From an uncultured Pseudomonadota bacterium (GTDB lineage Bacteria > Pseudomonadota > Gammaproteobacteria > Burkholderiales > SG8-39), in NCBI GenBank assembly GCA_903834835.1, contig CAILKO010000074.1:1-47988 (forward strand): a stretch of DNA of 47,988 bases, read 5' to 3'. The notes below the pieces were generated by a model, which made no database searches, had not been told where the DNA came from, and was given only the letters and a program-made list of their open reading frames with translations. A program made the position numbers and the translations under genes. This document shows positions 16,995-25,995 of the stretch, one piece after another (the stretch's first letter is position 1; every line of letters starts with the position of its first letter).

Positions 16995-18218
16995 ATGAAC
17001 CACCCTGGAATGAAATTCCCGATCTATCTCGATTACTCCGCGACGACGCCTGTCGATCCGCGCGTCGCGGAAAAGATGATTCCCTATCTGACCGAACACT
17101 ACGGCAACCCGGCAAGCCGCTCGCACGCGCTCGGCTGGAAGGCGGAGGAGGCGGTGGACGAGGCGCGCGGCAATGTGGCCGCGCTCGTGAACTGCGATCC
17201 GCGCGAACTCGTGTGGACGTCCGGCGCCACGGAGTCGATCAATCTCGCGCTGAAGGGCGCGGCCGAGTTCTACAAATCCAAGGGCCGCCACCTGATCACC
17301 GTGCAGACCGAGCACAAGGCCACGCTCGATACCTGCCGTGAACTCGAGCGGCGCGGCTTCGAAGTCACCTATCTGGCGGTGGGCGAGGACGGCATGCTCG
17401 ACCTGGCGGCCTTCGAGGCAGCCTTCCGTCCGGACACCATCCTTGCATCGGTGATGTCGGTCAACAACGAGATCGGCGTGGTGCAGGACATCGCGGCGAT
17501 CGGCGAGATGTGCCGCAAGCGCGGTGTGCTGTTCCATGTGGATTCCGCGCAGGCAACCGGAAAGATCGGGATCGACCTCGGTGCGCTGAAGGTGGACATG
17601 ATGTCGTTTTCCGCGCACAAGACCTACGGCCCCAAGGGTGTGGGCGCGCTCTATGTGCGGCGCAAGCCCCGTGTGCGCCTGGAAGCGCAGATCCACGGCG
17701 GCGGGCATGAGCGCGGGTTTCGCTCCGGCACGCTGGCGACCCACCAGATCGTGGGGATGGGCGAGGCTTTTCGCATCGCCAGGCTGGAGATGGCCTCCGA
17801 ATGCGAACGCATCGGCCGGTTGCGCGACAGCTTGCTCTCCGGGGTGCGCGAGATCGAGGAGATCTACGTGAACGGCGATCTCAAGCGCCGCGTGCCGCAC
17901 AATCTGAACGTGAGCTTCAACTTTGTCGAAGGCGAATCGCTGATCATGGCGGTGAAGGACATCGCGGTGTCCTCGGGCTCGGCCTGCACTTCGGCATCGC
18001 TCGAACCGTCCTATGTGCTGCGCGCGCTGGGGCGTTCGGACGAGCTCGCGCATTCCTCGATCCGCTTCACGCTCGGGCGCTACACCACGGAAGAAGAGAT
18101 CGCGTACACGGTTGGCTACCTCAAGTCGAAGGTGGCGAAGCTGCGCGAGATGTCGCCCCTGTGGGAAATGCACAAGGACGGCGTGGATCTGAACACGGTG
18201 CAGTGGGCGGCGCACTGA
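16995..18218 (+). CDS. iscS: Cysteine desulfurase IscS
   Basis: A 407-residue PLP enzyme that converts cysteine to alanine and passes persulfide sulfur to IscU and other acceptors. The PLP lysine is Lys209 in [12 protein letters not shown], and the persulfide-carrying cysteine is Cys331 in [21 protein letters not shown], on the long mobile loop of the IscS (group I) type. The C-terminus [18 protein letters not shown] contains the IscU-docking end. Start ATG 16995 lies 19 bases after iscR. Length and active-site residues are complete. Confidence 0.97.
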   Translation: MNHPGMKFPIYLDYSATTPVDPRVAEKMIPYLTEHYGNPASRSHALGWKAEEAVDEARGNVAALVNCDPRELVWTSGATESINLALKGAAEFYKSKGRHLITVQTEHKATLDTCRELERRGFEVTYLAVGEDGMLDLAAFEAAFRPDTILASVMSVNNEIGVVQDIAAIGEMCRKRGVLFHVDSAQATGKIGIDLGALKVDMMSFSAHKTYGPKGVGALYVRRKPRVRLEAQIHGGGHERGFRSGTLATHQIVGMGEAFRIARLEMASECERIGRLRDSLLSGVREIEEIYVNGDLKRRVPHNLNVSFNFVEGESLIMAVKDIAVSSGSACTSASLEPSYVLRALGRSDELAHSSIRFTLGRYTTEEEIAYTVGYLKSKVAKLREMSPLWEMHKDGVDLNTVQWAAH

Positions 18219-18227
18219 AGCGCCACG

Positions 18228-18253
18228 CTGTCCGGACGGCCGGGGCCGGACAG
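18228..18253 (+). other. Hairpin between iscS and iscU
   Basis: CTGTCCGG at 18228-18235 and CCGGACAG at 18246-18253 form an eight-base perfect stem with a ten-base loop just after the iscS stop. There is no T-tract, so it is more likely an mRNA processing or stability element than a terminator. Confidence 0.5.
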
Positions 18254-18263
18254 ATTCCGGGAT

Positions 18264-18302
18264 CAGGCGTGTAATTCAGGCGTGCAATGCAGGCGCGTTA
18301 AC
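18264..18302 (+). repeat. Three 13-bp tandem repeats before iscU
   Basis: The units CAGGCGTGTAATT, CAGGCGTGCAATG and CAGGCGCGTTAAC lie head to tail and end one base before the iscU ribosome-binding site (GCAGGAG). Copies 1 and 2 differ at two positions; copy 3 is more diverged. The repeat fills the iscS-iscU spacer and may have arisen by slippage. Confidence 0.6.
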
Positions 18303-18317
18303 AGCAGGAGTAACACC

Positions 18318-18740
18318 ATGGCTTACAGCGAAAAAGTTGTTGATCATTACGAAAATCCGCGCAATGTCGGGTCCTTCGACAAGAACGATGACGACGTAGG
18401 CACCGGCATGGTCGGTGCGCCGGCCTGCGGCGACGTAATGAAACTGCAGATCCGCGTCGGCAAGGACGGCACGATCGAGGACGCGCGCTTCAAGACCTAC
18501 GGCTGCGGCTCGGCGATCGCATCGAGTTCGCTCGTGACCGAATGGGTCAAGGGCAAGACGCTCGAGCAGGCCGCGGAAATACGCAATACCCAGATTGCGG
18601 AGGAGCTGTGTCTGCCTCCGGTCAAGATCCACTGCTCGATCCTCGCCGAGGACGCGATCAAGGCTGCGGTGGCCGACTACCGCAAGAAGCACGGCGATGA
18701 GCTCGATGCGGGCGCGGCAACGCGCAAGGCCGCAGCGTGA
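18318..18740 (+). CDS. iscU: Fe-S cluster scaffold IscU
   Basis: A 140-residue scaffold on which [2Fe-2S] clusters are built from IscS sulfur. Ligands are Cys37, Asp39, Cys63, His105 and Cys106 (CGD, YGCGSA, KIHCSIL), and the HscA-binding LPPVK is at 99-103. ATG 18318 follows GCAGGAGTAAC. The C-terminal 15 residues ([15 protein letters not shown]) extend slightly past the usual end. Its stop overlaps a possible GTG for iscA, but iscA most likely starts at 18755. Confidence 0.97.
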   Translation: MAYSEKVVDHYENPRNVGSFDKNDDDVGTGMVGAPACGDVMKLQIRVGKDGTIEDARFKTYGCGSAIASSSLVTEWVKGKTLEQAAEIRNTQIAEELCLPPVKIHCSILAEDAIKAAVADYRKKHGDELDAGAATRKAAA

Positions 18741-18754
18741 GCGGGGAGAGCGTC

Positions 18755-19078
18755 ATGTCGATCACACTCACGCAGGCGGCAGCCAACCACGTGCAGAGTT
18801 ACATCAGCAAGCGCGGCAAGGGCATCGGCCTGCGCCTCGGCGTCCGGACCACAGGCTGTTCGGGTCTTGCCTACAAGCTGGAGTTCGCTGATGCTGCACA
18901 TCCCGAGGATCTCGAATTCGAGACCAATGGCGTCCGGGTTCTCGTGGATCCGAAGAGCCTGCCCTATCTGAACGGGACGGAGCTGGATTACGCGCGCGAG
19001 GGATTGAACGAGGGCTTCAAGTTCAGGAATCCGAACGTGAAGGATGAATGCGGCTGCGGGGAGTCGTTCAACGTCTGA
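18755..19078 (+). CDS. iscA: A-type Fe-S carrier IscA
   Basis: A 107-residue HesB/A-type carrier that passes clusters to apo-proteins. The conserved cysteines are Cys35 (TTGCSGLAY), Cys99 and Cys101 (ECGCGESF), the same numbers as in E. coli Isc[11 protein letters not shown] is the usual start, so ATG 18755 with GGGGAGAG upstream is preferred to GTG 18737. It sits 14 bases after iscU. Confidence 0.96.
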   Translation: MSITLTQAAANHVQSYISKRGKGIGLRLGVRTTGCSGLAYKLEFADAAHPEDLEFETNGVRVLVDPKSLPYLNGTELDYAREGLNEGFKFRNPNVKDECGCGESFNV

Positions 19079-19158
19079 CCTGCAGTTGCGAGCCATGCAC
19101 GATCCCCGCGCGGTTGGTCGACCGGCGAGATACGCCGGCGAGGGCCCGTGGTGGATCT

Positions 19159-19698
19159 GTGCAGCGAAAGCCCAGTCATTTGGAAAATCACTTCGAGCTC
19201 TTCGGCCTGGCCCCGCGTTACGCGCTGGATGAGGCGACACTGGATCGCGCCTGGCGCGAGATCCAGTCGCAGGTGCATCCGGATCGTCACGTTGGCGCAA
19301 GCGATGCGGAGCGGCGCGCTTCGATGCAGCGCACGACCCAGGTGAACGAGGCCTACCGCGTGCTGAAGGATCCGCTCGAGCGCGCTGCCTATCTGCTGGC
19401 GCTGCGCGGCATCGACCCGAAGTTCGAAACCGATACCGGCATGCCGCGCGAGTTCCTGATGCGGCAGATGGATTTCCGCGAGGCGCTGGACGACGCGTCG
19501 AAGGCCGCTGACGAGGCGGCGCTCGAGCGCCTGCACGTACGGCTGGATGTCGAGACGCTCGCCGTCCGGAACTCGCTCGCCACGCTGATTGATGGCGAGT
19601 CGGAACCGGGCGCAGCGGTCTCGGCGGTGCGCGAACTCATGTTCCTGCAGAAGCTTGCGCACGATGTGGAACGGGCCTTCGAGGCGCTGGAGGCCTGA
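19159..19698 (+). CDS. hscB: Co-chaperone HscB
   Basis: A J-domain protein that delivers IscU to HscA and stimulates its ATPase. The J-domain His-Pro-Asp is in QVHPDRHVG, and the C-terminal helical IscU-binding domain follows from about residue 90. The start is uncertain: no ATG lies near. GTG 19159 (179 residues) is given; TTG 19180 would give the compact N-terminus [13 protein letters not shown] seen in relatives. An upstream in-frame ATG at 19048 overlaps iscA in another frame and adds unrelated sequence. The gene ends two bases before hscA. Confidence 0.88.
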   Translation: MQRKPSHLENHFELFGLAPRYALDEATLDRAWREIQSQVHPDRHVGASDAERRASMQRTTQVNEAYRVLKDPLERAAYLLALRGIDPKFETDTGMPREFLMRQMDFREALDDASKAADEAALERLHVRLDVETLAVRNSLATLIDGESEPGAAVSAVRELMFLQKLAHDVERAFEALEA

Positions 19699-19700
19699 GG

Positions 19701-21581
19701 ATGGCGCTGTTCCAGATATCCGAGCCGGGCGAGTCGCCGGCGCCGCACGAGCGGCGCAGCGCGATCGGCATCGACCTCGGCACGACGAATTCTCTGGTTG
19801 CAACGGTGCGCAGCGGCACTGCGGCCGTGCTCGCCGACGAGCAGGGCCGGTCGCTGCTCCCTTCCGTGGTCCGTTACCTTCCGGATGGACGGACCGAGGT
19901 GGGTTTTCTCGCGCAGGCACACCAGACCGCTGATCCGCGCAATACCATCGTCTCGGTCAAGCGCTTCATGGGACGCGGGCTGAAGGATGTCGCGCATGCC
20001 GAGAACACCCCGTACGACTTTGTCGACGAACCCGGCATGGTGCGGCTGCGCACCGTGGCCGGTGTCAAGAGTCCAGTCGAGGTGTCGGCGGAGATCCTGC
20101 GCGTGCTGCGCGCGCGCGCCGAGGCCTCGCTAGGCATCGCCGACGGCGAATCGCTCTACGGCGCGGTGATCACGGTGCCGGCCTACTTCGACGATGCGCA
20201 GCGCCAGGCGACCAAGGACGCGGGGCGGCTGGCGGGCCTGAACGTGATGCGCCTGCTGAACGAGCCGACCGCGGCGGCGATCGCCTACGGGCTGGACAAC
20301 GGCTCCGAGGGCATCTACGCGGTCTATGACCTCGGCGGGGGCACCTTCGATCTGTCCATCCTGCGCCTGTCGAAGGGCTTGTTCGAGGTCATCGCGACGA
20401 GCGGCGACGCTGCGCTCGGCGGCGACGACTTCGATCAGCGCATCCTGTGCTGGATCATCGAGGAGGCCGGGCTTGGCCCGCTCGATCCCCGCGACATGCG
20501 CCTGCTCCTCGTGAAGGCGCGCGAGGCGAAGGAGTATTTGACCTACCACGCGGAGGCCCCGCTCGCAGCGCGCCTGTCGACCGGTGAATGGTTCGAGCTG
20601 ACGCTGACGAGCGAAAAATTCTCCGAGATCACCGCACATCTGGTGCAGAAGACACTCGGTCCGACGCGCGGCGCCCTGCGTGCCGCCGGCCTGAATGTCG
20701 AGGACGTGAAGGGCGTCGTCATGGTGGGCGGTGCAACGCGCATGCCGCAGATACAGCGCGCCGTGGCCGATCTGTTCCGGCGCGATCCGCTGAACAACCT
20801 CGATCCGGACAAGGTGGTGGCACTCGGTGCGGCGATGCAGGCGAACGTGCTGGCCGGCAACCGCGCGCAGGGCGAGGACTGGCTGCTGCTCGACGTGATT
20901 CCGCTCTCGCTCGGCGTGGAGACCATGGGAGGGCTCGTGGAGCGCATCGTGCCGCGCAATTCGACCATCCCGGTGGCGCGCGCCCAGGAGTTCACCACCT
21001 TCAAGGATGGCCAGACAGGCATGAGCTTCCATGTCGTGCAGGGCGAGCGGGAACTCGTTGCGGACTGCCGTTCGCTTGCGCGCTTCGAACTCACGGGCAT
21101 CCCGCCGATGGCGGCCGGCGCGGCACGCGTGCGTGTGGCCTACCAGGTGGATGCGGACGGCCTGCTGTCGGTCAGCGCCACGGAAACAAGCACCGGGGCG
21201 CGTGCTTCGGTGGCGGTAAAGCCGTCCTACGGGCTGACCGATGGCGAGATCGAGCGCATGCTGCGCGACTCCTTCGAGCATGCGCGCGACGACATGCATG
21301 CCCGCGCGCTCGCGGAGCACCGCGTCGAGGGCGAGCGTCTGCTGGTCGCACTGAGTGCCGCGCTCGACGCCGATGGCGCGCTGCTCGAAGCGCCGGAGCG
21401 TGCCGCGCTCGATGGACAGGTCGCCCTGCTCGAGACGGCGCTTGCCGGACACGACGCGCGCGCGATCCGTCAGGCGACCGACGCGCTGAACCGCGCAAGC
21501 GAGACCTTCGCCGGGCGCCGCATGGACGCAGGCGTGCGGCGCGCGCTTGCGGGCCACAACATCCGCAGCCTGGAACTCTGA
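19701..21581 (+). CDS. hscA: Fe-S assembly chaperone HscA (Hsp70)
   Basis: A 626-residue Hsp70 paralogue that uses ATP to drive cluster release from IscU. The nucleotide-binding domain has [13 protein letters not shown] (23-35), [13 protein letters not shown] (about 210) and [14 protein letters not shown]. The substrate domain follows from about residue 390, with an HscA-like short helical lid. ATG 19701 comes directly after the hscB stop, so translation is probably coupled. Length agrees with HscA and is shorter than DnaK. Confidence 0.96.
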   Translation: MALFQISEPGESPAPHERRSAIGIDLGTTNSLVATVRSGTAAVLADEQGRSLLPSVVRYLPDGRTEVGFLAQAHQTADPRNTIVSVKRFMGRGLKDVAHAENTPYDFVDEPGMVRLRTVAGVKSPVEVSAEILRVLRARAEASLGIADGESLYGAVITVPAYFDDAQRQATKDAGRLAGLNVMRLLNEPTAAAIAYGLDNGSEGIYAVYDLGGGTFDLSILRLSKGLFEVIATSGDAALGGDDFDQRILCWIIEEAGLGPLDPRDMRLLLVKAREAKEYLTYHAEAPLAARLSTGEWFELTLTSEKFSEITAHLVQKTLGPTRGALRAAGLNVEDVKGVVMVGGATRMPQIQRAVADLFRRDPLNNLDPDKVVALGAAMQANVLAGNRAQGEDWLLLDVIPLSLGVETMGGLVERIVPRNSTIPVARAQEFTTFKDGQTGMSFHVVQGERELVADCRSLARFELTGIPPMAAGAARVRVAYQVDADGLLSVSATETSTGARASVAVKPSYGLTDGEIERMLRDSFEHARDDMHARALAEHRVEGERLLVALSAALDADGALLEAPERAALDGQVALLETALAGHDARAIRQATDALNRASETFAGRRMDAGVRRALAGHNIRSLEL

Positions 21582-21595
21582 ACCGACGGAATATC

Positions 21596-21943
21596 GTGCC
21601 CCGACTGAAAGTACTGCCCCATCCCGCGCTGTGTCCCGAAGGCCGCGAATTCGATGCGCGCCCGGGCGTGTCCATCGTCGACGAACTGCTCGCGCACGGC
21701 ATCGACATCGAGCACGCCTGCGAGAAGTCCTGCGCCTGCACCACCTGTCATGTGCTGGTGCGGGAAGGCCTGGACTCTCTGGACGAGGCCGAGGAAAAGG
21801 AGGAAGACATGCTGGACAAAGCCTGGGGCCTGGAGCCGCAATCGCGCCTTTCCTGCCAGGCGAAGGTGCGCGCTGCCGATCTTGTGATCGAGATTCCGCG
21901 CTACACCATCAACCACGCGCGCGAGAGCGTGAAGCAGCCATGA
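21596..21943 (+). CDS. fdx: ISC-type [2Fe-2S] ferredoxin Fdx
   Basis: A 115-residue adrenodoxin-like ferredoxin that supplies electrons for cluster assembly. The ligands Cys42, Cys48, Cys51 and Cys87 match the E. coli Fdx numbering (ACEKSCACTTCH and LSCQA). It starts at GTG 21596, 14 bases after hscA, with the weak ribosome site ACGGAAT. Its stop overlaps the iscX start as ATGA at 21940-21943. Confidence 0.95.
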   Translation: MPRLKVLPHPALCPEGREFDARPGVSIVDELLAHGIDIEHACEKSCACTTCHVLVREGLDSLDEAEEKEEDMLDKAWGLEPQSRLSCQAKVRAADLVIEIPRYTINHARESVKQP

Positions 21944-22134
21944 AATGGACCGACAGCCTGGAGGTCGCGATCGCACTGTGCGAGGCGCATCCCGATGTGG
22001 ATCCGCGACACATCCGCTTTACCGACCTGCACCAGTGGGTGCTCGGGTTGCCGGGCTTCGATGACGAGCCGAACCGCAGCGGCGAGAAGATCCTCGAAGC
22101 CATCCAGATGGCCTGGATCGACGAGGCGGATTAG
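21940..22134 (+). CDS. iscX: IscX (Fe-S assembly adaptor)
   Basis: A 64-residue acidic protein that binds IscS and modulates cluster assembly, possibly as an iron-sensitive regulator. MKWTDSLEVAIALCEAHPDVDPRHIRFTDLHQWV and the end ILEAIQMAWIDE are standard. ATGA overlap with fdx implies coupled translation. It is the last gene of the operon; a 30-bp palindrome lies 40 bases downstream. Confidence 0.95.
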   Translation: MKWTDSLEVAIALCEAHPDVDPRHIRFTDLHQWVLGLPGFDDEPNRSGEKILEAIQMAWIDEAD

Positions 22135-22173
22135 GTCTTTCGCCGCGGGAGGAAGCAGCAGGCCCTGAACAGC

Positions 22174-22203
22174 ATAGATAGTAACGTATACGTTACTATC
22201 TAT
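22174..22203. repeat. Perfect 30-bp palindrome, copy 1
   Basis: A perfect 30-base inverted repeat with core TAGTAACGTATACGTTACTA between the convergent ends of iscX and the selenoprotein-like gene; the latter's stop codon lies inside it. There is no T-tract. A related, imperfect copy lies at 43168-43195 after ureD. It may act as a two-way barrier to readthrough or be a dispersed intergenic repeat. Confidence 0.7.
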
Positions 22204-23342
22204 CGCCCGGAGCCCGGATTTTCCTCCCCGCCCTGGGCGCCGAAGCCCGGCAGACCTGGTGCAGGGTAATAAGGCTTGTCGCCGAGCGCGGCCATGCGCT
22301 TCAGAAACTCCGTCCCGCTTGCGCCGCCCGCCTGCGCGAGTTCGGCGCTTTGCCGCCAGATGGTCCAGGATTCCGGGTGCTGGCGGTGCGCTTCCGCGAG
22401 ATGCCGGTCGCCTTCGGCGGCCCTGCCGTGGCACCGCAGCCAGACGCCCAGCCGGAAATGTGCCTGGGCCTGCGCGATCTCGGGCGTGAGTGCAGGCAGC
22501 GCCCGCCGTGCCGCGTCGCGCGCGAGTTCATGCCGCCCGGTATGCACCCAGTCTTCCAGCGCGTCCATGTAGGCGAGCCGGCCGGCATCGCGCGCCGCGG
22601 CCTGTTCCGGCGTCATCAGCCGGCCGCGCGTCTTGCGCTCTTCGGCCGACATCTCCGCCAGCGCTCCGGCGTTGTGGCGCCAGTCGTCGGTCCAGCCGGG
22701 ATTCTCAGGCGGCCGCACGATCAGGCCGCGCTCGTCGATCCAGACTGCCTGAGGCACGTTGACCAGACCGTAGAGATCGCTGATGCGGTGCTCGGCATCG
22801 ACGAGGCAGAGGTATTCCGCGTGCGAAGCCTCGATCCAGGGACGCGCGCGCTCGGCCCCGCCGCTGTCTTCGGCGACCGCGACGATCATGAAACCCTGGT
22901 CCTTCAGCTTCGCAAAAGTGGCCTGCCACACGGGCAGGTCAAGGCGGCAGCCTCACCATGAAGCCCAGGTCGCAAGGAAGACCTTTTTTCCGCGCAGATC
23001 GGACAAGCGGTGCGGCCTGCCGTCCAGATCGGGCAGTTCGAATTCCGGAGCCTGCAGCGAGTCGAGGGCCTCGCGGCGGGCCTGCGCCCCCGCGCCCAGT
23101 ACCCAGGTCGTGCGCGAGTCGTCCGCGAGCACGGGATTGCCGAGGCGCTGCCAGAAGGCGGCGACATCCACGCGCCCGGCGTGCAGCGCTTCGGGCATCG
23201 GCACGCAGACTTCGTCTCTGCACAGGCCTTCTGGCTTCAACGACCAGCCGGTCACGCGCTGAAGCTCGGCCGGCGTGAGCAGCAGGCCGTCGGTCGCATC
23301 GACTGTGAATTCGCCTTCCTGGGTCAGTACGGTGGCGGTCAT
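22200..23342 (-). CDS. Thioredoxin-fold (redoxin/TlpA-like) selenoprotein, UGA read as Sec
   Basis: One continuous frame of 381 codons is interrupted only by TGA at 22955-22953. Before it stand 129 codons ending FLATWASW; after it come GCRLDLPVWQATFAKL and 250 residues in all. FLATWASW-x-RLELP surrounds the redox Cys in thioredoxin-fold proteins, so the TGA sits where the nucleophile belongs and is read as Sec130, followed by Gly131-Cys132. The thioredoxin domain covers about 97-215 (FELPDLDGRPHRLSDLRGKK, then NVPQAVWIDERG). Residues 1-95 form an unknown N-terminal domain with Cys41 and Cys46. The C-terminus (about 245-350) is helical and TPR-like. There is no signal peptide, so it is probably a cytoplasmic peroxide or thiol redox enzyme. 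A hairpin of SECIS geometry lies 14 bases after the TGA. A nonsense mutation or sequencing error is the alternative. Confidence 0.82.
22922..22938 (-). promoter_or_regulatory. Candidate bacterial SECIS hairpin
   Basis: On the minus strand CCTGCC-CGTGT-GGCAGG forms a six-base perfect stem with a five-base loop, starting 14 bases after the TGA at 22953. The loop thus begins 20 bases from the UGA, inside the 16-37 range used for bacterial SECIS models, and a G is among its first two bases as those models require. It lies inside the coding region, as bacterial SECIS elements do. Confidence 0.65.
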
Positions 23343-23483
23343 GGGACGGCACTCCTCGTTGCGGGATGCCGTATGCTATGGAGAGGACGACACGGGCGCA
23401 AGCACAAGGATCGCCGTGTGCACCGCGTTGTTTGCTCCGTCTGCAATTCCGCACCGAGCACATCGAGGGAAAGGATACGGCCC

Positions 23484-24650
23484 ATGGCCGCACTCAACGT
23501 ACTGAATGTCCCGCGTCCGTCATGGATGACGGAGGAACTCGTCATTCTGGAGGAGCACGCCGCGCGTTTTCTCGAGGCCGAGTTCGTGCCGCACATGGAG
23601 CGCTGGCACGAGACCGGCATCATGGAGCGCGAGTTCTGGACGAAACTCGGCGAGGCGGGATTGCTCTGTGCCGGCATACCCGAAGCCTGGGGCGGTGCGG
23701 GCGGCAGCTTCGCGCATGAAACAGTGATCAACCGGGCCTTCGCGCACGCCGGCCTGCACGGCATCGGCGCGCCGCTGCATTCGGGCATTGTGGCGCCCTA
23801 TATCCTGCGTTACGGCACCCAAGCACAGAAGGAGCGCTGGCTGCCGCGTCTGGCCACCGGGGAGCTGGTCGGCGCGATCGCGATGAGCGAACCGGGCACG
23901 GGCTCCGATCTGCAGAACGTGAAGACCCACGCGAAAAAATCCGGCGAGCGCTATGTGCTGAACGGCGCCAAGACCTTCATCACCAACGGCCAGCATGCGA
24001 ATCTCGTCATCGTGGTGGCGAAGACCGATACGACGCTCGGCGCGAAAGGCGTGTCCTTGCTGGTGGTTGAAACCGATGACGCGCCGGGTTTCAGGCGCGG
24101 TCGCAAGCTGAAGAAGCTCGGCATGGACTGGGCCGACACCTCGGAACTGTTCTTCGACGATCTCGCGCTGCCGGCGGAGCAGCTGCTCGGCGGTGTCGAG
24201 GGCCAGGGCTTCGTGCAGCTGATGAACGACCTGCCCCAGGAGCGCCTGATCGTGGCCACTGCGGCGATCGGCATGATCGAGCTCGCGCTCTCGCTCACCA
24301 TCGATTACGTGAAGGAGCGCAAGGCGTTCGGGAAAGCGATACTGGAATTCCAGAATACCCAGTTCGTGCTCGCCGAGTGCAAGAGCGAAGCCACGATCGG
24401 CAGCGTGTTTCATGACCACTGCGTCGAGCGCCATCTGCGCGGGGAGCTCGATACGGTCACCGCCTCGATGGCCAAGTACTGGCTGAGCGACCATCAGAAC
24501 CGCATCGTCGATCGCTGCCTGCAGCTCTTCGGCGGCTACGGTTACATGGACGAGTATCCGATTTCGCGGATGTACCGCGATGCCCGGGTGCAGCCGATCT
24601 ACGCCGGCACGAACGAAATAATGAAACTGCTGATCGCGCGCAGCCTCTAG
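23484..24650 (+). CDS. Acyl-CoA dehydrogenase family protein
   Basis: A 388-residue FAD enzyme that desaturates an acyl-CoA at alpha-beta and passes electrons to ETF. The FAD/substrate loop is AIAMSEPGTGSDLQNVKT, and QLFGGYGYMDEYPISRMYRDARV and IYAGTNEIMKLLIARSL are the family signatures. The catalytic Glu lies in GTNEI near residue 379, the short/medium-chain position. ATG 23484 follows GAGGGAAAGG. It is divergent from the selenoprotein-like gene with 141 bases between. No paired acyl-CoA pathway genes adjoin, so the substrate is open. Confidence 0.92.
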   Translation: MAALNVLNVPRPSWMTEELVILEEHAARFLEAEFVPHMERWHETGIMEREFWTKLGEAGLLCAGIPEAWGGAGGSFAHETVINRAFAHAGLHGIGAPLHSGIVAPYILRYGTQAQKERWLPRLATGELVGAIAMSEPGTGSDLQNVKTHAKKSGERYVLNGAKTFITNGQHANLVIVVAKTDTTLGAKGVSLLVVETDDAPGFRRGRKLKKLGMDWADTSELFFDDLALPAEQLLGGVEGQGFVQLMNDLPQERLIVATAAIGMIELALSLTIDYVKERKAFGKAILEFQNTQFVLAECKSEATIGSVFHDHCVERHLRGELDTVTASMAKYWLSDHQNRIVDRCLQLFGGYGYMDEYPISRMYRDARVQPIYAGTNEIMKLLIARSL

Positions 24651-24734
24651 CCGGTACGGACGGCTTCGTTTGGGCGCAGAATCGCGCCTTCGGCTGAAGG
24701 CAAGGCCGGCGGGCAGACCTGGAAAGGGCGGGGC

Positions 24735-25949
24735 ATGGCACAGCAGGGCGCATCACTGGACACGCGCACCGAGGAGGATTTTGTCTTTCTCGGCAAGGGT
24801 CGGATGTTCATGGCCTATGTATCGGCCGCTTTCGGCTTCTCGGCGATGGTGATGGCGGGTTTCCTCGTGCCCTTGCGCGCGAAGGAGCTGGGCGCGCCGC
24901 TCGAAGTGATCGGCCTTGTGGTGGGTGTCGGCGGGCTGTTGCCCGCCTTTCTGAGCGTTTCCGCGGGGGCGCTCAGCGACCGGCACGGTCCGCGCAAGGT
25001 CTATCTGTGGTCGACCGTGCTGTCGGCCGCGGTGGCACTGCTCTCCGCGCTCACCACGAACTACTGGGTGCTCGGCCTGCTGCAGATCGGGGCGGGTCTC
25101 TTCTCGAGCATGGCCTGGCTCGCCTCCCAGGCTTATGTGACGAGTCTCGGCCGCTCGGACGAGCTGCCCGGCATACTCGGGCGCATGAGTTTCTCGACCA
25201 ACGCAGGCATGGTGATTTCGCCGGTGCTGATCGGATTCTCCGCGGACATGATCGGCTATCAGTGGAGTTTCGGCACGATGACCGTGATCGCCGCGGCCTT
25301 CGCGCTGATCGGCTGGCTGCTGCCGCCGGTAAGGGTGCGGGCCAAGGGCAAGGGCGGATCGACGCTGGGCCTCGCGACCGCCGCGCAGCTGCTGCGTCTG
25401 CGCGGCATGCAGGCGGTGCTGATCCTCACGCTGGTGCGGGTCGGTTCGGTCACGGGCTGGATGTCCTTCTTCCCGCTGCTCCTCGTGGAGCATGGCTTTT
25501 CCAAGTCGCTGGCCGGCTCGGCGATCTCGGCACATGCGCTGATCGCGACCTTCCTGACCTTGAGTGCCGGACGGGTCGCGGCCTGGATGGGGAGTGTCAT
25601 GGCGATTACGGTGGGGCTCGGGATCGGCGCGGTGGGCATTGCGCTATCGCCGGTCATGGCCGATCCCTGGCTCTTCTGGATACCTGCGCTGCTGGTCGGG
25701 GTCGGACAGGGCATCAGCCTGCCGCTCCTGATCGCGACGGTAAGCGAGGAGGCGCCGCCGGAACAGCGCGGTGTTGCGCTCGGCATGCGGCAGACGGCCA
25801 ACCAGTTCGGCATGACCTTCGCACCCGCGGGTCTCGGCGCGATCGCGGCCTCGGCCGGCCTGCTCGCCGGATTTGTGGCCACCGCCGGCGTGTCGATCGG
25901 TCTGCTGGCACTCGGCTACTGGATGCACAGCACGGTGCGCCGGGCGTGA
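24735..25949 (+). CDS. MFS transporter
   Basis: A 404-residue inner-membrane carrier with about 12 hydrophobic segments. Motif A is visible between helices 2 and 3 as GALSDRHGPRKV. The N-terminal 25 residues are polar and cytoplasmic. GGAAAGGGCGGGG precedes ATG 24735. The fold alone does not tell the substrate or direction; neighbouring catabolic genes suggest an organic acid or drug-like compound. It is followed, 46 bases on, by a bicupin-like gene and may be cotranscribed with it. Confidence 0.85.
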   Translation: MAQQGASLDTRTEEDFVFLGKGRMFMAYVSAAFGFSAMVMAGFLVPLRAKELGAPLEVIGLVVGVGGLLPAFLSVSAGALSDRHGPRKVYLWSTVLSAAVALLSALTTNYWVLGLLQIGAGLFSSMAWLASQAYVTSLGRSDELPGILGRMSFSTNAGMVISPVLIGFSADMIGYQWSFGTMTVIAAAFALIGWLLPPVRVRAKGKGGSTLGLATAAQLLRLRGMQAVLILTLVRVGSVTGWMSFFPLLLVEHGFSKSLAGSAISAHALIATFLTLSAGRVAAWMGSVMAITVGLGIGAVGIALSPVMADPWLFWIPALLVGVGQGISLPLLIATVSEEAPPEQRGVALGMRQTANQFGMTFAPAGLGAIAASAGLLAGFVATAGVSIGLLALGYWMHSTVRRA

Positions 25950-25995
25950 GCGCCGGCGCCCGCCTGTATCACTTGTGCCCTGAGGAGGAGCGAGC

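Noticed and set aside
16734..18215. A long minus-strand frame opposite iscS
   Set aside because: Antisense to a fully conserved gene; translation is His/Arg-rich without motifs.
18228..18253. A terminator ending an iscRS transcript
   Set aside because: No T-tract follows and iscU has no clear promoter of its own.
22174..22203. An operator for a TetR-like regulator
   Set aside because: The symmetry would suit a dimeric repressor, but the site lies between convergent gene ends, not in a promoter, and a second copy also lies at a gene end.
22200..23342. Two separate genes or a pseudogene split by a stop codon
   Set aside because: The downstream part would have to start at GTG 22931 inside the active-site helix without a ribosome site, and both halves show the same coding quality. 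One selenoprotein explains the data better, though a mutation or read error cannot be excluded from sequence alone.
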